A model generated the notes under the pieces. The model saw only the letters and a list, made by a program, of their open reading frames with translations, was not told where the DNA came from and ran no database searches. From contig JACTUC010000001.1 of NCBI GenBank assembly GCA_015660995.1, forward strand, positions 1-64,000: DNA of 64,000 bases, read 5' to 3'. Position numbers and translations under genes: made by a program. The stretch is from Candidatus Methanomethylicaceae archaeon (GTDB taxonomy: Archaea > Thermoproteota > Methanomethylicia > Methanomethylicales > Methanomethylicaceae). Below, piece after piece: positions 9,849 through 19,771 of the stretch (the first letter of the stretch is position 1; each line of letters begins with the position of its first letter).

Positions 9849-10496
9849 GTGATTGAATTGGCAGGCTGTCCTCCTTACCAAAGCGCCCTATCAAAGAATT
9901 TTTGTAGGTGCCACCAGTTTACAGGCACCGCAATTATACGCTTGAATCACCTACCCAGGATAAACACTCTGGGCAGGATAAAAGCCAAGCCAAACGCAAC
10001 AGGAAACCTGCAGCCTAAAAAAATAAACCCTGTGAAGTATTTCCTGTTGCCAATCTTAATCGTTGTTGCAGTTATAGTGATATTTTATGGATTAGAGATC
10101 TTAACCCAAGTGGAGATCGAGCCTTCAACGCTTTGTGCCTATGACATCAGAGTGGGGTCAAATGTAAGCAACTATACCGTGGTGTTCGCATTGGAAGATC
10201 AGAAAGGCAATATCGGTCCCACAAATGGATATGTGTACTTCAAGATATTCAGCAGCAATGACTCTCTCCTTTACACAACATCCTTTAGGGTGAAGTCGAA
10301 CGAATTCCAGTATTACATGGATCCAGTCCTTGGCTACAGCATTCTTAGCTACTCCTGGGTAGTTCCCTCATCAGACGTTACGCCTGTACCGGTCTCCGAC
10401 AACAGTTCAGGGCATGCGGAGTTGACCTTCCTCTCGATGGCTGGGCACTTCGTTTCGGGGTCTTTCCAGGGCCTAGAACTGCCGCACTATCCGTAA
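9849..10496 (+). CDS. Hypothetical membrane-anchored extracellular protein (start uncertain)
   Basis: Single TM (YFLLPILIVVAVIVIFYGLEI) then N-glycosylation-rich ectodomain. Confidence 0.55.
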   Translation: MIELAGCPPYQSALSKNFCRCHQFTGTAIIRLNHLPRINTLGRIKAKPNATGNLQPKKINPVKYFLLPILIVVAVIVIFYGLEILTQVEIEPSTLCAYDIRVGSNVSNYTVVFALEDQKGNIGPTNGYVYFKIFSSNDSLLYTTSFRVKSNEFQYYMDPVLGYSILSYSWVVPSSDVTPVPVSDNSSGHAELTFLSMAGHFVSGSFQGLELPHYP

Positions 10497-10551
10497 TAAT
10501 AAAGAATGCGGGGCTGATCGAAAGATCCACAGTCAATAGCATTAACGAAAA

Positions 10552-10577
10552 CAATAAAATAAAAAAAAATAAAAAAA
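10552..10577 (-). terminator. Poly-U type terminator for 10586..10831 (-)
   Basis: Minus-strand CTTTTTTTATTTTTTTTTATTTTATTG immediately 3' of the stop. Confidence 0.5.
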
Positions 10578-10585
10578 GCGGGCCT

Positions 10586-10831
10586 CTAACTCTTGGAGGT
10601 GTAAGACCAAATTAGGAGCAAGATTACCATAATTATAGCTCCTAAGAGGCCAGCAATTACCCAGCCCGTCTGTGCCAATATGGGGAGCACCTTCTCCAGA
10701 TATGGGTACCCAAAGAGGCCCAGCCAGTATAATCCTATACCTAGGAAAAATCCTACTACGGCAAATGCCAATATTATTCCAGTTCTTCCCATTTTTTGAG
10801 ATCTCCTAATTAATCCAAATCTGCTGCCCAT
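10586..10831 (-). CDS. Small two-TM membrane protein
   Basis: Two hydrophobic segments; poly-U type tract directly downstream. Confidence 0.55.
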   Translation of the reverse strand: MGSRFGLIRRSQKMGRTGIILAFAVVGFFLGIGLYWLGLFGYPYLEKVLPILAQTGWVIAGLLGAIIMVILLLIWSYTSKS

Positions 10832-10938
10832 TGGATATAAATGTTGCTAAACAGGGAAACGCCAATAAAAATACGCTTTTCACCATAGATTTAAATCGAA
10901 AGTGCTCCCTATTCTTATCGTTGAAAATTGGTGATTGG

Positions 10939-12144
10939 ATGCTCGATGTCGAGCTTGTTCGAAAAGATTTTCCATTCCTGAAACAAGGGCGCATTTACCT
11001 CGACTCGACAGCAACTTCCCTCACGCCGGAGCCAGTACTCAACAAAATGCTCGAATACTACAGGGAGTATCGGGCGAACGTCGGAAGGGGAATATATAAA
11101 GCGTCTCAAATTGCGACAGAGGAGTTCGAGAAAGCACGAAATGAGGTTTCGCGGTTAATAAACGCAAAGCCAGAGGAAATGGTCCTTCTCCGCAACACCT
11201 CCGAGGGGATCAATCTTGTAGCAAGTGGGATCAAGCTGAAGAAGGGGGATAAGATCGTGACAACGACTCTAGAGCACCACTCCGACTTCATTGTCTGGCA
11301 GAGGGCCAGCAAGAGGTCTGGGGCTGCGCTGAAGGTGGTCGGGGCAGACAGCGAAGGCTTCATGAATCTTGCTGATTTTGAAAAAGCGATCGACGACAGC
11401 ACAAAGATCGTTGCTGTGAGCCAGGTCTCGAATGTCTTGGGCGTGAAGCCGCCGGTCAAAGAGATCGCGAAAATCGCCCATGAACATGGTGCCCTTGTTC
11501 TGATCGACGGTGCACAGTCCGTGCCGCACTCAAAAGTAGACGTGAAAGCCATCGGGTGCGACTTTTTAGCTTTTTCGGGGCACAAGATGTGTGGTCCGAC
11601 CGGCGCTGGTGGGCTCTACATGCGCGAGCTCCTCCTCGAGGAAGTCGAGCCACTCTGCATAGGCGGGGGGACCATAGAGGATGTAGGCTTGGACTATTAC
11701 AGGCTAAAAAAGGGCGCCGCAAAGTTCGAGGCAGGGACCCCGGCAATCGCCGAAGTAATAGGCATGGGTGCCGCCGCCTCTTACCTGATGAAGCTGGGTA
11801 TGCTTGAGATCGAATCACATGAACAGAAGCTCACAAAAAGGGTGGTAAAGGGGCTAGAGGAGATACCTAACCTAACGCTTTATGGGCCCAAAGAACCAGC
11901 GAAGAGGGCTGGCATATTCTCCTTCAACGTTGGCCGGCTGCACCCCCACGATTTAGCGATGACGCTGGATGTGACAGCGGGGGTCATGGTCCGCTCAGGC
12001 CACCACTGTGCCCTCCCGGTCATCAAGGAGGTAATCAAGGCTCCTAATGGCACGGTAAGAGCTTCGGTCTACATATACAACAACAACCAGGACATCGACA
12101 CATTCCTCGCTACACTCGAGGAGATATCGAGGACAATGGCGTGA
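10939..12144 (+). CDS. sufS: Cysteine desulfurase, SufS/CsdA type
   Basis: DFPFLKQGRIYLDSTATSLTP, TTLEHHSDFIVWQ, VLIDGAQSVPHSKVDVKAIGCDFLAFSGHKMCGPTGAGGLY, VRSGHHCALP. Confidence 0.92.
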   Translation: MLDVELVRKDFPFLKQGRIYLDSTATSLTPEPVLNKMLEYYREYRANVGRGIYKASQIATEEFEKARNEVSRLINAKPEEMVLLRNTSEGINLVASGIKLKKGDKIVTTTLEHHSDFIVWQRASKRSGAALKVVGADSEGFMNLADFEKAIDDSTKIVAVSQVSNVLGVKPPVKEIAKIAHEHGALVLIDGAQSVPHSKVDVKAIGCDFLAFSGHKMCGPTGAGGLYMRELLLEEVEPLCIGGGTIEDVGLDYYRLKKGAAKFEAGTPAIAEVIGMGAAASYLMKLGMLEIESHEQKLTKRVVKGLEEIPNLTLYGPKEPAKRAGIFSFNVGRLHPHDLAMTLDVTAGVMVRSGHHCALPVIKEVIKAPNGTVRASVYIYNNNQDIDTFLATLEEISRTMA

Positions 12145-12145
12145 G

Positions 12146-12661
12146 GTGATCAATATTAAGAGCTTTTACGATAATTACCTGAACTTCCCTAAGACTGATT
12201 GCGGCTACTGCGGCTGCACTTCATGCGTCGCGCTACTCAGGAGGCATTATGCAGGCGAGGCTTCTCTCTCTGACTGTATCTACTTTGAAGCAAGAGGCTA
12301 CTGCAAGGAGGACTTCGTGTCCCCTAAGCATTTCACAAACACCAAGACGGAGCCATCGGTCTCGTACGTCAGTCCTTGCCCAAGTGATGCTGAACGAGTG
12401 ACTGTTGAGGTCAACCTCGCATCGGATCTGCACTCAAAATACGGATACTTCGACATGATCAGTGCCGAGAAGCTCTTCGGGCAGTCGCTGCCAGAGATGA
12501 AGATCGCGCCATCCCTTGGGCTAGCAAGGCTCGAATCAGATGGGGAGGCAGTGATGGGCTTCGCCGAGGGGCGCATCCTCATTAGACGAGCGCTCAACGA
12601 GAACGATGCGTTCTGGCAGCTAAGCAGGTTCATACGCTGGCTCTGGGGAGCGGTCAACTGA
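12146..12661 (+). CDS. (Fe-S)-binding domain protein (4-Cys motif as in ACS/CODH gamma N-terminus)
   Basis: YLNFPKTDCGYCGCTSCVALLRRHYAGEASLSDCIYF; start overlaps sufS end. Confidence 0.65.
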   Translation: MINIKSFYDNYLNFPKTDCGYCGCTSCVALLRRHYAGEASLSDCIYFEARGYCKEDFVSPKHFTNTKTEPSVSYVSPCPSDAERVTVEVNLASDLHSKYGYFDMISAEKLFGQSLPEMKIAPSLGLARLESDGEAVMGFAEGRILIRRALNENDAFWQLSRFIRWLWGAVN

Positions 12662-12665
12662 TACT

Positions 12666-13196
12666 GTGGTATCAGGCCGAATCTGCCCAGAGAGCGGATC
12701 ACCAACCATCGAATGCATTGCCAATTGCAGCAGAAGAAGATGCCTGGTATCAATTCCGGATGCCTTCATAAGCCCAAGATTAAAAGATCTTCAGCGGGAC
12801 GCTGAGTACATCCCACTTGTGCTGCCAGCTTCTTTCGAGTATGCTGAAGCTATCAACAATAATGGCATTGTGCGCGATAGGCTTCTCAGAATAAAGCCGG
12901 AGACAGACTATAAAACGGCCATCAAATACCTTTCGGAAGCCAGTATGGCTCTCTACCTCTTAAGGTCCCAGCATGGAATACTCCAGAGCGGATCAAAGGA
13001 TCTAATTCCTGCTTATGACAAGGTTCTAAGCAGAGGCTTCGATGAATCCTTGGGGGAGGAGCTCGAGGAGGTAGTATCTGGCATCAGGGAATCACCCAAG
13101 GATAAAACGAGCGTAGAGGCTCAGGCCCAGAGGGCAAAGGCAGCATTCTGTCTGCTGATGGCTGCCAAATTGGAAAAACTGTGTGTTTCCGTCTGA
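12666..13196 (+). CDS. Hypothetical protein with N-terminal Cys cluster (GTG start)
   Basis: RICPESGSPTIECIANCSRRRCLVSIP; follows the previous gene by 4 nt. Confidence 0.6.
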   Translation: MVSGRICPESGSPTIECIANCSRRRCLVSIPDAFISPRLKDLQRDAEYIPLVLPASFEYAEAINNNGIVRDRLLRIKPETDYKTAIKYLSEASMALYLLRSQHGILQSGSKDLIPAYDKVLSRGFDESLGEELEEVVSGIRESPKDKTSVEAQAQRAKAAFCLLMAAKLEKLCVSV

Positions 13197-13246
13197 ATAG
13201 TCTGCATTTCAAATAGCATTATTTATCTCGATCGATTTTCAAGTCA

Positions 13247-14347
13247 ATGGGCATGAAATATTCGGTTTCAGTCGTGGAGGCCAATGACGACATTAAACGT
13301 GCGGTAGCTGATTCTCTAGGTCTCATAGGATGGTTCCCATCGAGAGGGGAGAAAATGCTTGTGAAGCCTAACATGATCACCGCAAAAACGTCGGAGCAAG
13401 GCGTCACAACTGATCCAAGGATTGTAAAAGCACTAGTTGAACTGTTGAAAGAGAACGGCGCCATTCCATCTGTAGGAGACTCACCTGGAAGCGCTTACTC
13501 TGGGAGAGCATCAGAGGTCTTCGAGAAGACAGGTATGCTTCAGGTTGTAAGGGAATCTGGAGCAGAATTCGTCCAGTTCGAGTCCGTTCCACCAAAACTT
13601 GTTGCTTTCGAAGGCAAGCTGATCGACTCGATTGGGCTTGCAGGCCCAATTTTTACCTCAAAACTAATCAACGTTCCAAAACTTAAGACACATGCCCAGA
13701 CCGTAATGACGGGGGCTATCAAGAACCTTGCCTTCGGGTGCATTCCAGGTGCGGGGAAAAGCAAATTGCATGCCATAGGCACATCGTCGGACCGAATGGC
13801 AAAGGTAATGATCGATGTTTATTCAGTCATTCGCCCCTTGGTCACAGTAAACATCATGGACGCAGTGATTTGTATGGATGGGAATGGCCCGAGCGCTGGT
13901 AGGGTAAGGAAAGTGGGTAAGATTCTTGCCAGCACCGACGCCCTCGCCCTCGATATAATCTCGTTTAAGATGGTCGGGGTGACGCCTAGGAACGTACCAT
14001 ACGTTAGAGAGGCAATGGAACGCGGCTTGGGGCCATCCAGCCCGGACGAGATAGAGATAGTAGGGGAATTGCCCAAGAACTTGAAATTCAAGCTCCCTTG
14101 GACAATAATCTCGGCCTTGACTTTGCGTGCTGGAAGTTTGGTCCCATCGATAAGCCCAACCGTTTCCACTATACCGTCCAAATGCACACGATGCGGTACC
14201 TGCATCAAGGCTTGCCCAGTCTTTGCAATAGATATGGAAAAGCTCTCTGCCAAGATTAACACATCCCAATGCATAAGGTGCTACGTCTGTTATGAGGTCT
14301 GTGAATATGATGCGATAAAGGTGAACCGTTCTCTCCTAGGACGCTGA
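13247..14347 (+). CDS. DUF362 domain protein with C-terminal 2x[4Fe-4S] ferredoxin
   Basis: VKPNMITAK...GDSPGS...LKTHAQTVMTGAIKNLAFGCIPG then CTRCGTCIKACPVFAI...CIRCYVCYEVCEYDAI. Confidence 0.88.
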   Translation: MGMKYSVSVVEANDDIKRAVADSLGLIGWFPSRGEKMLVKPNMITAKTSEQGVTTDPRIVKALVELLKENGAIPSVGDSPGSAYSGRASEVFEKTGMLQVVRESGAEFVQFESVPPKLVAFEGKLIDSIGLAGPIFTSKLINVPKLKTHAQTVMTGAIKNLAFGCIPGAGKSKLHAIGTSSDRMAKVMIDVYSVIRPLVTVNIMDAVICMDGNGPSAGRVRKVGKILASTDALALDIISFKMVGVTPRNVPYVREAMERGLGPSSPDEIEIVGELPKNLKFKLPWTIISALTLRAGSLVPSISPTVSTIPSKCTRCGTCIKACPVFAIDMEKLSAKINTSQCIRCYVCYEVCEYDAIKVNRSLLGR

Positions 14348-14494
14348 AAGATCTCTTGTATGAATGTTCAAGGCGAAGCTTTTCTCAAGACCAATCTCTT
14401 TTTTTAAAGGTTCGAAGCTTTCATCTCCGGACGAAAGCTTAAACAAGATAAAGGCGCGATCTGATCCTATATGCTTATTCGGTTGGTGTGAAAA

Positions 14495-15361
14495 TTGAAG
14501 GTTGGTTTCATAGGTCTGGGAATAATGGGTCTGCCCATGGCCAAAAACATGGTTAAATCAGGCTTCAACTTGGTAGTTTATAACAGAAGCATGAAACCTG
14601 TCAAAGAGCTTAACGCCATTGGAGTGGAAGCTGGAAGCTCGCCCCGCGATGTTGCCATGAAGTGCGATATCTTGATCACAATGCTACCCGATTCGCCAGA
14701 CGTACAAGAGGTCGTTTTGGGGAAGGGGGGCGTGATTGAAGGGGTCAAGCCCGGGATGATTCTCATCGACATGAGCACAATATCGCCTAAGGTCAGCGTT
14801 GAGATCTCTGAAGTCCTCGCAGAAAGTGGTGTCGAGATGCTTGATGCGCCAGTCAGCGGTGGGCAGAAGGGCGCAATCGAAGGCTCTCTCTCGATAATGG
14901 TTGGAGGGAAGAAGAAAATCTTCGAGAAGTGCATGCCTGTATTCAAATCCATAGGAAAGACGATAGTGCTCGTCGGCGGCAACGGAGCCGGAGAGACCGT
15001 TAAGCTCTGCAACCAGGTGATATGCGCAATAAACATAGTCTCAATGTGCGAAGGAATGTCACTCTGTCGAAGGGCTGGGGTCGACGTTGAGAAGATGATA
15101 GAAGTCGTCAATGGGGGTTTGGGCGCATCGAATATAATTGCTAACCTAGCGCCAAAGATTCTTGAGGGGGACATGGCGCCAGGTTTCAAGCTTCGTCTGC
15201 AGCAGAAGGACCTTAGGCTCGCGCTGCAGCTAGCAGAGGAGCTAAATTTTTCCATGCCAGTTACTGGCCTGACCAATCAGATCTTCAGAATAGCTGAAGG
15301 GAAGGGGTTAGGTGAAAAAGGAACACAGGCCTTGATTGAAGCCTACAACCTTTTGGGGTAG
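14495..15361 (+). CDS. 3-hydroxyisobutyrate/2-hydroxy-3-oxopropionate dehydrogenase family
   Basis: GFIGLGIMGLPMAKNMVKSGF, DAPVSGGQKGAIEGSLSIMVGG, GNGAGETVKLCNQ, LRLQQKDLRLA. Confidence 0.9.
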   Translation: MKVGFIGLGIMGLPMAKNMVKSGFNLVVYNRSMKPVKELNAIGVEAGSSPRDVAMKCDILITMLPDSPDVQEVVLGKGGVIEGVKPGMILIDMSTISPKVSVEISEVLAESGVEMLDAPVSGGQKGAIEGSLSIMVGGKKKIFEKCMPVFKSIGKTIVLVGGNGAGETVKLCNQVICAINIVSMCEGMSLCRRAGVDVEKMIEVVNGGLGASNIIANLAPKILEGDMAPGFKLRLQQKDLRLALQLAEELNFSMPVTGLTNQIFRIAEGKGLGEKGTQALIEAYNLLG

Positions 15362-15646
15362 TGGGAGTTGTAGATCATTTAAGGAATAAGCTATCATCCT
15401 TTCCATTTTGTTAAGCACCTCTATCAAGTACGATCAACTCTGTCGCCATCCCTCCTTTTTGGAGCCATCCTCATTGTTATATCAGCCCTACAGCATAGAA
15501 TTTTTGGAGGGATCTGTAGACCTAGAATGGCCTTAGCAGAATCCAAGTTAATAAATAAGAGAAAGGGTTATGAGAAAACATATTAATGTGTTAAACAACC
15601 GTCTAAAAAGTTGATGTCTATCTAGTCATGTTCGGGTAGATGACAC

Positions 15647-16627
15647 ATGGGGTTAGCCAAGTACGTAGCACGTCGTCTAATTTACATGATACCCCTTATT
15701 TTAGGGATCTCTCTAGTAAGCTTCCTTGTAATGTACTCGGCTGGTGACCCTATTACAATTGCAACTATGGGCAACCCGATGATAACCGAGACAGAAAAGC
15801 AGTTTCTCAGGCACTATTACGGCCTTGACCTGCCTATACCTGTTCAATATTTCAGGTGGCTCACAAATTTCCTTACGGGTAATTTTGGTAATTCTATTTA
15901 CGGAAATAAACCCGTAAATCAGCTGATCGCCTCCCTTTCCTGGGAAACAGTTAAGCTGCAGTTAGTCTCGATAATCATTTCCTTCCTCATCGCCATACCC
16001 GCAGGTATCTACGCCGCCGTGAAGCAGCGATCCGCCACTGACTATACAGTGTCAAGCATTTCCATAATGGGCATATCGTTGCCAGTGTTCTTCACAGCGG
16101 TAGTCTTCATACTTGTCTTTTCCTATGACTTGGGATGGTTCCCTTCAGCTGGAGCTCATGGAGCGCCTACACTATGGCCCGTCTTTGGAATTCGGAATCC
16201 AATCTTAGACGAAATAGCGCATCTAGTGTTGCCTGCATTGGTATTGACTTTGGCAAGTGTTGCCTACAATGTTAGACTATTACGTGCTGGGATGCTTGAA
16301 GTTCTGAGGCAGGATTATATTATGGCAGCAAAGGCAAGTGGCATCCAAGAAAGGACTATCCTGTACAAATATGCTCTTAAGAATGCTATTACACCACTTC
16401 TAACATTGCTCGGCTTATCCATCGGAGGTGCCATAGGCGGCGCACCAATGACTGAGACCGTCTTTAGTTGGCCTGGTCTGGGTTACCAATTTGTACTTGC
16501 AGCTGGAAGGCTTGACTTCCCAGTTGTAATGGGCATCACTATGCTGATCACGATATTCATTCTTTTGGCGAATCTAATTACTGACCTTGCCTACGCATGG
16601 GTGGATCCGCGGGTGACAATTGAATAG
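15647..16627 (+). CDS. Peptide/oligosaccharide ABC transporter permease, DppB/OppB type
   Basis: ARRLIYMIPLILGISLVSF...RYYGLD-like, VRLLRAGMLEVLRQDYIMAAKASG EAA loop. Confidence 0.9.
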   Translation: MGLAKYVARRLIYMIPLILGISLVSFLVMYSAGDPITIATMGNPMITETEKQFLRHYYGLDLPIPVQYFRWLTNFLTGNFGNSIYGNKPVNQLIASLSWETVKLQLVSIIISFLIAIPAGIYAAVKQRSATDYTVSSISIMGISLPVFFTAVVFILVFSYDLGWFPSAGAHGAPTLWPVFGIRNPILDEIAHLVLPALVLTLASVAYNVRLLRAGMLEVLRQDYIMAAKASGIQERTILYKYALKNAITPLLTLLGLSIGGAIGGAPMTETVFSWPGLGYQFVLAAGRLDFPVVMGITMLITIFILLANLITDLAYAWVDPRVTIE

Positions 16628-16639
16628 TGGGGGCATCAA

Positions 16640-17575
16640 ATGTCTTCATCTAGCAAAAATGATGTCTCGAAGCGAAGAGGGGCTGGCCAGTGGGCAGTAG
16701 CGTGGAGAAGGTTCAAGAAGCACAAGTCAGGCCTCTTTGGCTTGGGAATGATAATTGTGCTTTTGTTTGTGGCGGCATTTCATAATTACATCGCCCCCTA
16801 TCCTGCTGGTTCCCTAGCGCCGCTCTATCAAGGAGACGCAGGACAGCCTCCATCTTTGAAGTACCTATTTGGCACATCCGTAGGCGGCAGCGATGTATAC
16901 AGCGAAGTTCTTCATGGTGCGATATATACCGTGTATGTTGCCTTCTCTGGCACTATCATTACCATGGTGATCTGCATTGCTGTAGGTATTGTAGCAGGCT
17001 ATATGGGGAAATATATCGACGAGGTTCTCATGAGAATCACCGAAATCTTTCTTGTCTTTCCATCCTTGATGTTAATTCTAGTATTCGCGAGGATATTCCA
17101 ATTGCGAAACAGTAACCCTTACTGGAATTTACTGGGGATACAGATACCGATTGGGTTGACAATGGTAATACTCATTGTGTCCGTATTTGCATGGTCACCA
17201 TATGCGAGAGTCATAAGGGGTGAGGTTCTGAGGTTAAAAGAGGCAGAGTTCATTCAGGCGTCTAAGGGGATTGGCGCCAACTCGCGATGGATAATGATTA
17301 GACACATATTGCCAAACGTGCTTCCCCAGATCGTAGTTCTTGCAACGCTGACCATGGCTGGGATTGTCCTCACCGAGGCAGGTGTAAGCTTTCTTGGGTT
17401 TGGCGACCCGAATACGATAACCTGGGGGAGACTTATGGAGGAATCATTCCCCTTTATGAGTACTGCATGGTGGGCAGAGGTCTTCCCCGGCTTGGCTGTC
17501 TTCCTTACTATCCTTGCGTTCAACTTACTTGGTGACGGGCTATCAGATGCTCTAAACCCAAGGCTCAGGGAGTAA
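16640..17575 (+). CDS. Peptide ABC transporter permease, DppC/OppC type
   Basis: PYARVIRGEVLRLKEAEFIQASKGIGANSRWIMIRHILPN EAA loop; LGFGDPNTITWG. Confidence 0.9.
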   Translation: MSSSSKNDVSKRRGAGQWAVAWRRFKKHKSGLFGLGMIIVLLFVAAFHNYIAPYPAGSLAPLYQGDAGQPPSLKYLFGTSVGGSDVYSEVLHGAIYTVYVAFSGTIITMVICIAVGIVAGYMGKYIDEVLMRITEIFLVFPSLMLILVFARIFQLRNSNPYWNLLGIQIPIGLTMVILIVSVFAWSPYARVIRGEVLRLKEAEFIQASKGIGANSRWIMIRHILPNVLPQIVVLATLTMAGIVLTEAGVSFLGFGDPNTITWGRLMEESFPFMSTAWWAEVFPGLAVFLTILAFNLLGDGLSDALNPRLRE

Positions 17576-17580
17576 ATAAA

Positions 17581-18552
17581 ATGCATATCCTTGAAGTCGA
17601 AAATCTAAAAACATACTTTTTCACAGAAGCTGGCATTGTCAAGGCGCTTGACGGAGCAACTTTTAATCTTGAAAAGGGCACTACCCTAGGTCTTGTGGGC
17701 GAGAGCGGTAGTGGCAAATCCGTCACCTCACAATCTGTGCTCCGAATAGTACCAAAACCTGGGAAGATAGTCTCGGGGAAGATTCTATTTGAGGGTGAAG
17801 ATATCCTTGCGAAGAGTGAGAATGAGATGCGTAACTACAGAGGGAAGAAGATCTCACTTATATTTCAAGATCCGACAAGTTCGCTGAATCCTTTATTCAC
17901 CATAGGTAGCCAGCTCACAGAGATAGTGACGCAACACGAGAAGATGAAAAAGACGGAAGCGCTTGAGCACGTGATCAAGACTCTTAAACTAGCAAGGCTT
18001 CCGGATCCCGAGGAAGAGATATACCGTTATCCGCACCAGTTCAGTGGTGGGATGAAGCAAAGGATTTGTATCGCAAGGGCTCTCCTTTTAAACCCTCAGC
18101 TTCTCTTTGCTGATGAACCTACGACGAACCTCGATGTTACAATCCAGGCTCAAATACTGACCCTCCTGAAGGATCTTCAAAGGGAGGTTGGTATGACGCT
18201 GGTTATGATAACCCATGATATGGGCATAGTAGCAGACATGTGCAAATATGTCGTAGTACTCTATGGCGGAAACGTCATGGAAACTGGGATGATTGAGACC
18301 ATATTTGAGAAGCCTCACCCCTACACCGAGGCCTTGCTTAAGGCAGTGCCCAGGCTTGACCAGACAAAAGAGCTTGTCTCTATTCCGGGAAATATCCCCA
18401 ACCTCATAGAGCTTCCCTCGGGCTGTGTTTTCCACCCCAGGTGCAGATATGCCGTAGATGCATGTAAGGGCAATAAACCTCCATTAGAGGAGGTAGAGGC
18501 AGATCATTCAATAGCATGTATAAGATGGCGCGAGTTGAATGGGGGTCGTTAA
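17581..18552 (+). CDS. Peptide ABC transporter ATPase, DppD/OppD type
   Basis: GLVGESGSGKSVTSQSVL, QFSGGMKQRICIARAL, LLFADEPTTNLDVT, C-terminal CVFHPRCRYAV. Confidence 0.92.
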   Translation: MHILEVENLKTYFFTEAGIVKALDGATFNLEKGTTLGLVGESGSGKSVTSQSVLRIVPKPGKIVSGKILFEGEDILAKSENEMRNYRGKKISLIFQDPTSSLNPLFTIGSQLTEIVTQHEKMKKTEALEHVIKTLKLARLPDPEEEIYRYPHQFSGGMKQRICIARALLLNPQLLFADEPTTNLDVTIQAQILTLLKDLQREVGMTLVMITHDMGIVADMCKYVVVLYGGNVMETGMIETIFEKPHPYTEALLKAVPRLDQTKELVSIPGNIPNLIELPSGCVFHPRCRYAVDACKGNKPPLEEVEADHSIACIRWRELNGGR

Positions 18553-18554
18553 CT

Positions 18555-19547
18555 ATGGAGCCACTGGTCGACGTTAAAGATCTTGTCAAGTATTACCCCG
18601 TATACTCGAGGGGGATATTGACCAGAAAGGTCATTGGCCAGGTACATGCAGTAGATCATGTTAGCCTTGAAGTCAATCATGGGGAAACTGTAGGCCTCGT
18701 CGGCGAGAGTGGGTGCGGTAAGACAACCACCGGGAAGCTGATCCTCAACCTCGAGACTCCAACATCTGGTAAGGTTTACTTCGATGGAGCTCCCGTGATT
18801 CAAACGCTGACAAAGGGTACCAAAGAGGAGAAACTCAAGTTACGCAGATCCATGCAAATGGTTTTCCAGAACCCATATTCCTCATTGGATCCGAGAATGA
18901 CCGTTTTTGATATCATCAGTGAGCCATTCAGGGTGCATAAAAATATACCGACAAGCGAATACAAAGATAGACTCTACGAGCTCCTCTCGCTTGTAGGTTT
19001 GGAGCCTTACCATGCAGAGCGGTATCCTCATGAGTTTAGCGGAGGCCAACGGCAGAGGATATGCATCGCAAGAGCATTAGCTGTTGACCCTAAATTCATA
19101 GTCGCTGATGAACCTGTATCCTCCCTAGATGTGTCCGTACGCGCGCAAATATTAAATCTGATAATGGATCTGCAAAAAAGGCTTGGAATATCCTATCTTT
19201 ACATATCGCACGATCTGAGCTCCGTCCGACAGATATCAAAACGAGTCCTCGTCATGTACCTTGGGGAGATCGTAGAGAGCGCTCTGACCTCGGAATTATT
19301 CGACCACCCCATACACCCGTACACGAAGGCGCTAATGTCCGCTGTGCCCATACCAGATCCTAAGAGGAAGATGAAAATAATATTGCTGCCAGGAGAGGTT
19401 CCGAGCCCAGTGAACCCGCCATCGGGATGTAGATTCCACCCAAGGTGCGAGTATGCCACATCTAAATGTTCCGAGGAAATACCAGAAATGGTCCAAATCG
19501 ATTCCGATCACTTCGTCTCATGCCATTATTTCGAAAAATTCTTGTGA
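18555..19547 (+). CDS. Peptide ABC transporter ATPase, DppF/OppF type
   Basis: GLVGESGCGKTTTGK, EFSGGQRQRICIARALAVDPKFIVADEPVSSLDVSVRAQ, CRFHPRCEYAT. Confidence 0.92.
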   Translation: MEPLVDVKDLVKYYPVYSRGILTRKVIGQVHAVDHVSLEVNHGETVGLVGESGCGKTTTGKLILNLETPTSGKVYFDGAPVIQTLTKGTKEEKLKLRRSMQMVFQNPYSSLDPRMTVFDIISEPFRVHKNIPTSEYKDRLYELLSLVGLEPYHAERYPHEFSGGQRQRICIARALAVDPKFIVADEPVSSLDVSVRAQILNLIMDLQKRLGISYLYISHDLSSVRQISKRVLVMYLGEIVESALTSELFDHPIHPYTKALMSAVPIPDPKRKMKIILLPGEVPSPVNPPSGCRFHPRCEYATSKCSEEIPEMVQIDSDHFVSCHYFEKFL

Positions 19548-19771
19548 TTTGCAGATCATGCTCAACATTGCAAAAACAAGTCGCATATTCTGTCAAATAA
19601 TAATGAATATAAAATTTATTAGTTTTTTATTATAACCAGACTAACAAACTGTTTTAGTAAGCATTTATTCATTTAGACGTTTTGACTTTTCCATAATAGT
19701 AGTTCTTAAATACATTCTATGGCATTATCAGTAATTACTAAACACGAATAGTGTGGTTTGGTGAATCTAGA

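Noticed and set aside
15580-15593. Partial palindrome acatattaatgtgt upstream of the dpp-type operon
   Set aside because: Imperfect and AT-rich; expected by chance in a promoter region.
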